Part shown: positions 1 through 5,311 of the stretch, one piece after another | How the letters are laid out: each line of letters opens with the position of its first letter | Numbering within the stretch: position 1 is the first letter of the stretch | From: a bacterium | GTDB lineage: Bacteria > Planctomycetota > Phycisphaerae > Phycisphaerales > UBA1924 | Assembly: GCA_002401225.1 (NCBI GenBank) | Contig: NVSM01000036.1 | Span: 13,266 to 18,576 of the forward strand | DNA length: 5,311 nucleotides | Reading direction: 5' to 3' | The notes under the pieces: generated by a model | The model's database searches: none | Seen by the model: the letters and a program-made list of their open reading frames with translations, nothing else | Told to the model about the DNA's origin: nothing | Translations under genes and position numbers: made by a program

Positions 1-68
1 TCCTCTATGTCGTGATGCCCGTCAACCTGAGCTAATGTAACTCGGTTTTCATCAAACACTTAGAACCA

Positions 69-452
69 TTACGCCGCGTCGCATTGTTCTTCGCGGTGTT
101 TTTCTGTGTGGTCTTCGGCTCTTGGATGATGCACACTCCGCAAACTGCGGTTATGCGCATGATGAGCGATTCGTGTTTGGGCTAATGGTTGTTGACAACC
201 TGTTGCTTGAACTGGTTTTGGTGTTGATCGATTGAAGCGGATTGATGCGAATGTAAATCCTGGAAGAACGATAAACCCAACGACAGCAAAGAGTTCTGCG
301 GTGCCCATTGTTTGAAGCGTTTGAGAGCGAATGATCGTCACGCTTAAAACGAACCCGAGCATAAGACACCCACACCCAATCGAGATTAAGAGCCCTCGGC
401 GGATGCGTGCCCAGCGTGATCGCTGTGGCGTCTGCAATATGTTTGATATCAT
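69..452 (-). CDS. Hypothetical small membrane protein, two TM helices and a His-rich tail
   Basis: I do not recognise the family. From the ATG at 452 the product is 127 aa. A basic N-terminus (Arg at 11, 13, 16, 18, 19) precedes a hydrophobic helix at about 20-41 and a second at about 52-71, joined by a short polar loop. Basic residues after helix 2 (R72, R75, K79) suggest that both ends are cytoplasmic. The tail at 86-124 is rich in potential metal ligands: Cys86, His97, His98, His100, His108, His109, His115, His119 and Cys124. Codon choice (CGC/CGA, GAA, CAA, ATC) resembles the neighbouring genes, which supports real coding. The frame stays open upstream to a GTG at 560 (163 aa), but that extra stretch has no recognisable character. 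No clear ribosome binding site precedes either start. The gene is transcribed divergently from bamA, so a shared function is not implied. Confidence 0.45.
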   Translation of the reverse strand: MISNILQTPQRSRWARIRRGLLISIGCGCLMLGFVLSVTIIRSQTLQTMGTAELFAVVGFIVLPGFTFASIRFNRSTPKPVQATGCQQPLAQTRIAHHAHNRSLRSVHHPRAEDHTEKHREEQCDAA

Positions 453-672
453 GGCTGAAGACCGGGTGGTCTCATTGATATACGAATCGTGATCGTCCAA
501 AATCGTCCCCTGATTTCTCTGATGCAGCCTGCATCGGATGAATGCTCTATCCGCCTGCACAAGTGAAACCTGTTCGATTATTTATGGTTTTCGTAAAAAC
601 AAATGGGATCAAACGGGGCTTTGATTTGTGTTGTGCGCGCATGGCGGGTATCGTCCACACCTAAAGAGGTTT
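453..672. promoter_or_regulatory. Divergent intergenic region between the membrane-protein gene and bamA
   Basis: These 220 bases separate two genes that point away from each other, so the region should contain promoters for both. It includes a distinctly AT-rich tract at about 573-602 on the bamA side, which is where a bamA promoter could lie. I found no convincing -35/-10 pair on either strand and no inverted repeat that would mark an operator. If bamA really starts at the GTG at 628, or the minus-strand gene at the GTG at 560, the true gap is shorter. Confidence 0.4.
663..669 (+). promoter_or_regulatory. Possible ribosome binding site of bamA (AAAGAGG)
   Basis: A purine run ending in GAGG lies just upstream of several in-frame candidate starts. 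It leaves 3 bases to the ATG at 673, 6 to a TTG at 676 and 12 to the ATG at 682. None of the ATG spacings is ideal, but the motif argues for starting in this cluster rather than at the GTG at 628, which has no comparable motif. Confidence 0.35.
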
Positions 673-3294
673 ATGTTGTTTATGATCACACAAAACGCAC
701 GATGCTCATCTATTCGCCAAACAGGCCGTCGGCTAGGCCTTTGCTCAAACAGGCTTTTCGCATTTATCGCATGCGCAGGGGGCATATTGGCACCTATGTC
801 AATGGCTCACGGTGCCGAAATTAGCGGGAACACAACAATCGCCCAGCCTGAGACTAATCAGGATATGGCTGCCTATGAACATCGGATGATCTCGGGGGTC
901 ACGATCCGCCCGGTGATCATCAACGATGTCGAATCAAAGCTCACTACGCAAGCCCAGCAAGAAGCAATCAACAACATCCGCTCGCTCGGAGGCACCGTCT
1001 TTGATTCTCAAATGATCCGCAGCGATATCCGCAGACTCAATCGGCTTGGCTCATTCTCACGCGTCGAGGTATACGCCGGGATCAACGATGATGGCTCGGT
1101 CGAACTGGTCTTTGAGGTGCTCGAACGCCTATTGGTCGTTGATGTACAAGTTGCGGGCAATGAACAAATTAACGATGCCCAGCTCGCTGCGGTGGTTGAT
1201 GTGGTCACCGGCACGCCGATCGATCGGTTCCAGATTGATCGCTCTGCACGAAGGATGGAAGATCTCTATCGCAAGAAGGGCTACTACTTCGCGCGTGTAT
1301 TGATCGACGAAGACGAACTCGAAGATACAGGCTTGGTGCTGTTCCGAATTCTCGAAGGCGAACGCCTGAAGGTCACCGCGATCCGGTTCTCCGGGCATGA
1401 ATCATTCACCGCCAAGCAGCTTCGCCGAGAACTCAATACTAAAACCGCATCGTTCTTCCGCAAAGGGCAGCTCGACAACGATCAGCTCGATTCGGACATC
1501 TCAAATCTAATCAAGTTCTATAAGGATCGTGGGTATCTCGATATCCGAGCAGATCGCTTGATTCAGCCTGCACCAAACGGGCGTGAATCGATCATTACCT
1601 ATCTGATCGAAGAAGGCCCGTTGTATACGCTGCGATCGGTGCAGATCAACATCGAAGCCGACGGCGGCAACGCGCCAGTGTATAACCAGACACAGATCGC
1701 GGGTTTGATGAGTATTCAGCCGGGCGATGTGTATTCGGTTCGTGATCTTGATAAATCAATCAACTCGATCCGCACTGCGTATGGCCAAATGGGCTATGTC
1801 GATGCTGCGGATCCAAACAAACGCAATGTGTTCCGAATCGAGAAGCGAGATCCGACGGAGCCTTTGGTCGATCTGATTGTGATTGTCAGCGAAGGCAAAA
1901 GATATCGTATTGGCGAGGTTATTATCCAAGGCAATGACCTGACGCGTCAAGAGGTTATCCGCCGACAAATAGAACTTCGCCCGACGCGCCCGCTTGATAC
2001 AACCGCGATGGAACGATCCAAAATCCGCTTGCGTCGGCTCCAGCTGTTTAATCCTCGATCAGGCGCCAAGATCACCCCTCAACAACCGGGTGTAGAGTTC
2101 TTCTCTGAAGTCTGGAATGACGAGTTCCTCCCACGCGCCCGCAAGACAAAGACCTATAAACCCACAACCCGTCTATCGCTCGATCCAAACGACGAATCGA
2201 ACTATCGCGATGTATTGATCCAGATCGAAGAAACAAACACAGGCTCGTTCGATATCGGCGGTGCGGTGTCTTCGGACTCTGGTGTGATCGGTCGAATTGC
2301 ACTCACACAACGCAACTTTGATGTCCGTGATACCCCAGACTCGCCCGGCGAGTTCTTCGCAGGACGCGCCTTCCGAGGCGGCGGACAAACCTTCCAGATC
2401 GAAATCCTTCCCGGCAACCGTGTGCAGACCTATTCAATCGGATTGACCGAGCCCTACCTGCTTGAGTCAAACTATTCTGGATCGGTCAACTTGTTCTTCC
2501 GCAACCGCGACTTCGACGAGTTTGACGAACGACGATTTGGCGCACGCGTCGGACTTGGCCGACGGTTCGGCACACGCTGGAACGGCAACCTCACGCTGCG
2601 AGCTGAAGATATCAGCCTTGGCGATATCGAACCCGAACGCCCGGTTGATATCTTCAAGGTCGAAGACTCCAACCTGCTCGTCGGGCTCAAAGCCGGGCTT
2701 AAACGCACAACACTTGATTCGCTCACCCGCCCAACATCAGGCTCGCGCACAAGCATCGGGGTTGAACAAGTCATGGGCGACTTCGAGTTCACCAAGTTTA
2801 CCGCGACGCATTCAACCTTTATCCCCCTCCGTGAAGATTACCTCGGGCGATCCACCATCTTAAATCTTCGTGGACGGATCGGATACATCCCCCAAGGACG
2901 CGACAACACCCCCACCTACGAGCGCTTCTATATGGGCGGGCAGAGCTTCCGAGGGTTCAACTTCCGAACAATCTCGCCCAAAGGCATCCGCAACGACAAC
3001 GGATTCGCATCAGACGATCCGGTCGGTGGCACATGGCAGTTCTTCACGGGCGCAGAAATTGAACAGCCTTTGTATGAAGATATCTTCTCGATCGTTGCGT
3101 TTATTGATGCTGGTACAGTGACCTTTGATCCTGGGTTCGACGACTTCCGTGTCTCGGTGGGCTTTGGTATCCGGTTCCATGTTCCTGCGCTTAGCCCGGC
3201 ACCATTGGCGTTTGACTTTGGTTTCCCAATCTTGAAGCAAGACACCGACGAAGAACGGCTGTTCACCTTCACGGTCGACCTGCCTTTTAACTAG
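673..3294 (+). CDS. bamA: Outer membrane protein assembly factor BamA (Omp85 family)
   Basis: This is the core subunit of the beta-barrel assembly machinery, which folds and inserts outer-membrane proteins. From the ATG at 673 it is 873 aa (E. coli BamA is 810). A signal peptide has a basic n-region (R10, R15, R19, R20, R27), a hydrophobic stretch at about 28-42 and probable cleavage near 45-48. Five POTRA repeats follow at roughly 76-151, 153-230, 232-316, 318-409 and 411-520, each ending near an E/EG turn such as LEGER or SEGKR. The beta-barrel starts near the ETNTGSF motif (521-526), a hallmark BamA junction, and fills the rest. The loop-6 motif is FRGF at 759-762, where E. coli has VRGF. 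POTRA5 carries a long insertion at about 460-510, and the chain ends in Phe-Asn. The start could instead be 628 (GTG, 888 aa) or 682; all options keep the signal peptide. A Skp-like gene follows, as in many diderms. Confidence 0.95.
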   Translation: MLFMITQNARCSSIRQTGRRLGLCSNRLFAFIACAGGILAPMSMAHGAEISGNTTIAQPETNQDMAAYEHRMISGVTIRPVIINDVESKLTTQAQQEAINNIRSLGGTVFDSQMIRSDIRRLNRLGSFSRVEVYAGINDDGSVELVFEVLERLLVVDVQVAGNEQINDAQLAAVVDVVTGTPIDRFQIDRSARRMEDLYRKKGYYFARVLIDEDELEDTGLVLFRILEGERLKVTAIRFSGHESFTAKQLRRELNTKTASFFRKGQLDNDQLDSDISNLIKFYKDRGYLDIRADRLIQPAPNGRESIITYLIEEGPLYTLRSVQINIEADGGNAPVYNQTQIAGLMSIQPGDVYSVRDLDKSINSIRTAYGQMGYVDAADPNKRNVFRIEKRDPTEPLVDLIVIVSEGKRYRIGEVIIQGNDLTRQEVIRRQIELRPTRPLDTTAMERSKIRLRRLQLFNPRSGAKITPQQPGVEFFSEVWNDEFLPRARKTKTYKPTTRLSLDPNDESNYRDVLIQIEETNTGSFDIGGAVSSDSGVIGRIALTQRNFDVRDTPDSPGEFFAGRAFRGGGQTFQIEILPGNRVQTYSIGLTEPYLLESNYSGSVNLFFRNRDFDEFDERRFGARVGLGRRFGTRWNGNLTLRAEDISLGDIEPERPVDIFKVEDSNLLVGLKAGLKRTTLDSLTRPTSGSRTSIGVEQVMGDFEFTKFTATHSTFIPLREDYLGRSTILNLRGRIGYIPQGRDNTPTYERFYMGGQSFRGFNFRTISPKGIRNDNGFASDDPVGGTWQFFTGAEIEQPLYEDIFSIVAFIDAGTVTFDPGFDDFRVSVGFGIRFHVPALSPAPLAFDFGFPILKQDTDEERLFTFTVDLPFN

Positions 3295-3422
3295 TCAAAC
3301 AGTGTGCTTTTTCGATATCTTGTCCTTTTCATGCGCACAATCGCATATCTATTGTCAACCGACGACTCATTGGCAGGTATATCATTGAGCAAGCCAGTAT
3401 CAACACGCATGGAGGCACATAC
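3295..3422 (+). promoter_or_regulatory. bamA-skp intergenic gap with a weak possible promoter
   Basis: This 128-base gap contains TTGTCA at 3352-3357 and TATATC at 3378-3383. The first is close to a sigma-70 -35 box, and the second matches four of six -10 bases. Their spacing of 20 is longer than the usual 16-18, so the call is weak. I see no strong hairpin followed by a T-run that would terminate bamA transcription. Read-through from bamA into skp, possibly supplemented by an internal promoter, is the simplest reading. Confidence 0.2.
3411..3415 (+). promoter_or_regulatory. Ribosome binding site of skp (GGAGG)
   Basis: A perfect GGAGG core sits 7 bases before the ATG at 3423. This fixes the start and is the strongest Shine-Dalgarno match in the window. 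Confidence 0.8.
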
Positions 3423-4040
3423 ATGTTCTCGAAAACCACACGATCTATTCACCCACTCGTTCCTGCACTCGCGGTGCTTTTGACAGCCTTCGTTTGGCAA
3501 GCAGGCGCAAACTCCTCACGCCCACCCGCTGCCCCAACCGCGATCGCAACTGTTGATATCTCAGAAGTGATCAACCAACTCAAAGAACGCGAAGTCCGCG
3601 AGAGTGAACTCGAAATAAACATGAACGCTCGCCAAAACCAGCTCAAAGAGGTTGAAGAGAAGATTCGTATCCTCGAAGCCGATCTTCAAGATGGCAAACG
3701 AGGCACGAATGAGTACAAAGATAAGCTCCGCCAATACATGGAAATCCAAGCGGTCTACAAAGCTCGAAGTGAAGCACTCAATCAGATCGTATCGATCGAT
3801 CGCGGCACTGTCATGCACGAAATGTACACCAAGGTCTCCGACGCCATCTCAAGAATCGCAGACCGTGAAGGATATGACATCGTACTCTTCGATGATTCAC
3901 TCTTCGAAATCCCAGAAGGCGCAATGTTCCCCGATGTCTTCCGCTCGATCGTGACGAAGAGTGTAATCTACCGACACGACAGCATTGACATTACCGGACA
4001 AGTCGTCAATCTGATGAACAGCGAGTTCATCGCGCCATAA
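3423..4040 (+). CDS. skp: OmpH/Skp family periplasmic chaperone
   Basis: Skp forms a jellyfish-like trimer in the periplasm that holds unfolded outer-membrane proteins and delivers them to the BAM complex. The 205-aa product has a signal peptide with a hydrophobic stretch at 12-25 and an AGA site predicting cleavage after Ala29. A short Pro/Ala-rich stretch leads to the family's first strand, IATVDISEV, at 41-49. A highly charged, Lys/Glu-rich helical region at about 50-125 fits the coiled-coil tentacles. The body resumes with EGYDIVLFDD at 149-158 and DITGQVVNLMN at 189-199, matching the C-terminal part of E. coli Skp. The protein is longer than E. coli Skp (161 aa), partly through extra residues at about 164-187. 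Position between bamA and lpxD is the classic location and supports the call despite low sequence conservation in this family. Confidence 0.88.
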   Translation: MFSKTTRSIHPLVPALAVLLTAFVWQAGANSSRPPAAPTAIATVDISEVINQLKEREVRESELEINMNARQNQLKEVEEKIRILEADLQDGKRGTNEYKDKLRQYMEIQAVYKARSEALNQIVSIDRGTVMHEMYTKVSDAISRIADREGYDIVLFDDSLFEIPEGAMFPDVFRSIVTKSVIYRHDSIDITGQVVNLMNSEFIAP

Positions 4041-4068
4041 ACGCGCTTGGTATGTTTGCACAAGCTTT

Positions 4069-4073
4069 GAAGG
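4069..4073 (+). promoter_or_regulatory. Ribosome binding site of lpxD (GAAGG)
   Basis: GAAGG lies 7 bases before the ATG at 4081 and supports that start. A competing GGAG at 4092-4095 lies 6 bases before an in-frame ATG at 4102, so initiation at codon 8 is also possible. Confidence 0.55.
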
Positions 4074-4080
4074 CGAATCG

Positions 4081-5196
4081 ATGAAACCGATGGAGATGAC
4101 GATGGCTGTTGAATCTCAAAAAGGGACACAACACGATCAGGAAAGTGTTTCCATTCGTGCTGACGATCTCGCAGCAATGGTCGAAGGCCGACTTGTCGGC
4201 AACCCGAACATCATCTTACGCACACTCGCTGCAATCAACGAAGGCATCCCCGGCTCGCTCACCTTTATCCGCTCGGCAAGCTTCGCCAAAGAATGGGCCG
4301 ACTCATTGTGTGAGGCTGCGTTGGTCACCGAAGGCTTCGATATCCCCGGACACGACGCAGAAAACAAAGCGCTGATCTATGTCCAAGACGCTGATGTCGC
4401 AGTGATCAAAATCCTCGAAGCGATCAACCCCGGCATCGCAAAGCCAAACACAGGAATCCATCCCAACGCCAATGTCGATTCTTCCGCATCAATCGATCCA
4501 TCAGCTTCGATTGGGCCTGGATGTATTGTGTGCAAAGACGCAATTATCAATGCTGGTGTAGTGCTTGTTGCGAATGTCTATATTGGTCAGAGCGCGAAAA
4601 TCGGAAGCGACACCTTCTTGCACCCCGGCGTAGTTATTGGCGACCGTTGCTCCATCGGCGAACGCGGACTGGTCTTCGCGAACTGTGTCATTGGTAGTGA
4701 TGGCTTTGGTTTTCTTACCGCGACCCAAGACCGCCCTGTATTGAAAGTGCCTCAGATTGGGACTGTTGAAATTGGTGATGATGTTGAGATCGGTGCGTGC
4801 TCAACTATCGATCGCGCGAAGTTTGGTGTGACCAAAATCGGGCACCGCACAAAGATTGACAACCAGGTTCATATCGCACACAACTGTATCATCGGCAACG
4901 ATGTCCTCCTTTGTGGACGCACAACGCTCGGCGGCTCATCAACCATCGGCGATCGCACCATGCTCGGCGGTGCAGTCATACTCAACGATCAAGCTACTGT
5001 GGGTAAAGATGTGAAAGTCGCAGGCGGCACGATCGTTCTCGACACCGTCAACGATGGTGAAACCGTTCTCGGCGTTCCCGCAATGCCTGTACGCATCGCG
5101 ATGGCCAATATCGCAGCACAGCGCAACCTCGCCAAGTTCTGCCGACGGGTGGATAAGTCGCTCAAAAAACTCGACGATAACTACCAAACCTCATAA
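4081..5196 (+). CDS. lpxD: UDP-3-O-acylglucosamine N-acyltransferase LpxD
   Basis: LpxD transfers a 3-hydroxyacyl chain from acyl-carrier protein to the amine of UDP-3-O-acyl-glucosamine, the third step of lipid A synthesis, in the cytoplasm. The 371-aa product has the N-terminal nucleotide-binding domain at about 24-117, a left-handed beta-helix of hexapeptide repeats at about 125-335, and a C-terminal helix at 337-365. Diagnostic motifs include GSDGFGF (205-211), PQIG, EIGACSTIDR and IDNQVHIAHN. His267 in IAHN aligns with the E. coli catalytic His239. The position of E. coli His276 is Gln304, and the uracil-pocket residues Asn46 and Tyr49 appear as Ser65 and Phe68. About 23 residues precede the usual N-terminus; ATGs at codons 4, 6 and 8 are alternative starts. 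It follows skp by 40 bases and precedes lpxC by 8. Confidence 0.95.
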   Translation: MKPMEMTMAVESQKGTQHDQESVSIRADDLAAMVEGRLVGNPNIILRTLAAINEGIPGSLTFIRSASFAKEWADSLCEAALVTEGFDIPGHDAENKALIYVQDADVAVIKILEAINPGIAKPNTGIHPNANVDSSASIDPSASIGPGCIVCKDAIINAGVVLVANVYIGQSAKIGSDTFLHPGVVIGDRCSIGERGLVFANCVIGSDGFGFLTATQDRPVLKVPQIGTVEIGDDVEIGACSTIDRAKFGVTKIGHRTKIDNQVHIAHNCIIGNDVLLCGRTTLGGSSTIGDRTMLGGAVILNDQATVGKDVKVAGGTIVLDTVNDGETVLGVPAMPVRIAMANIAAQRNLAKFCRRVDKSLKKLDDNYQTS

Positions 5197-5204
5197 GCGT
5201 ACTC

Positions 5205-5311
5205 ATGCAACGAATCACACTCAAAGATGCTGTTCGTTTTTCAGGGTTCGGGTTGTTCTCCGCAGAACCAATCTCGCTGACAATTGCTCCATCAAAAACT
5301 CAATCTGGGCT
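5205..5311 (+). CDS. lpxC: UDP-3-O-acyl-N-acetylglucosamine deacetylase LpxC, N-terminal fragment
   Basis: LpxC is the zinc-dependent deacetylase that catalyses the committed step of lipid A synthesis, directly before LpxD in the pathway. Only 35 codons lie in the window, and the frame is open to the edge. The start MQRITLKDAVRFSGFGLF aligns well with the E. coli N-terminus (QRTLKRIVQATGVGLH), followed by a SAEPISLTIAPS segment matching the usual strand and Pro-containing turn. Phe18 occupies the position of the conserved E. coli His19, and Ala20 that of the following Gly. The ATG lies 8 bases after the lpxD stop with no clear Shine-Dalgarno, suggesting translational coupling. The C-terminal part is not visible, so a fusion to FabZ, as known in Bacteroidetes, can be neither shown nor excluded. 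The identification rests on a short stretch plus the context. Confidence 0.78.
   Translation, partial: MQRITLKDAVRFSGFGLFSAEPISLTIAPSKTQSG

Noticed and set aside
1..40. Possible C-terminal end of an upstream + strand gene
   Set aside because: Two frames remain open from the left edge, one ending LYVVMPVNLS at the stop at 33-35 and one ending PELM at the stop at 38-40. With about 12 codons each there is nothing to choose between them or to show coding.
564..596. ECF-sigma-like promoter before bamA (GAAAC at 565-569 and CGTAA at 592-596)
   Set aside because: The 22-base spacing is well above the usual 16-17 for this promoter class, and the -35 element is incomplete. It is probably chance in an AT-rich tract.
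766..786. Lipoprotein signal (lipobox) in BamA around Cys34
   Set aside because: The residues before the Cys are FIA rather than a Leu-type lipobox, and BamA is an integral barrel protein with an ordinary signal peptide.
1008..3272. Many long open frames on the minus strand and in other + frames within bamA
   Set aside because: They are antisense or out-of-frame shadows of the bamA frame. Their translations are low-complexity Ser/Arg/Thr-rich and have no starts with ribosome binding sites.
3333..3346. Terminator-like hairpin after bamA (TGCG and CGCA around a 6-base loop)
   Set aside because: The stem is only 4 bp and no T-run follows, so there is no support for a Rho-independent terminator.
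4444..5085. Internal repeats in lpxD as a DNA repeat array
   Set aside because: The periodicity is the hexapeptide pattern of the left-handed beta-helix at protein level; the DNA units are not conserved copies.

Overview
The window holds an outer-membrane biogenesis cluster of a diderm (Gram-negative-type) bacterium. On the + strand it reads bamA, a skp/ompH-like gene, lpxD, and the first 35 codons of a probable lpxC, which runs off the right edge. The G+C content looks close to 50% by eye. Three things suggest a member of the PVC group, probably Planctomycetota and perhaps the class Phycisphaerae: lpxC directly after lpxD, a BamA with an enlarged POTRA5-to-barrel segment, and a LpxC N-terminus without the usual His. 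This placement is an inference from gene order and protein character, not from any database search.

Layout. Positions 1-68 hold no gene I can defend; two frames stay open to stops at 35 and 40, so the end of an upstream + strand gene may be present. Positions 69-452 on the minus strand encode a probable two-helix membrane protein with a His-rich tail, which I cannot assign to a family. Positions 453-672 form a 220-base divergent gap that should carry the promoters of both flanking genes, with an AT-rich tract near 573-602. bamA follows (673-3294, start uncertain), then a 128-base gap, skp (3423-4040), a 40-base gap, lpxD (4081-5196), an 8-base gap, and the lpxC start at 5205.

How the genes work together. 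BamA folds and inserts beta-barrel proteins into the outer membrane, and Skp escorts unfolded barrel proteins across the periplasm to it. LpxD and LpxC carry out two adjacent early steps of lipid A synthesis, which supplies the outer leaflet of the same membrane. Spacing and shared strand suggest co-transcription, at least of skp-lpxD-lpxC.

I see no new system such as a defence island, mobile element, CRISPR array or RNA gene. The unusual points are within known families: substitutions at positions usually described as functionally important in LpxD and LpxC, insertions in BamA and Skp, the uncharacterised His-rich membrane protein, and a marked excess of GATC.
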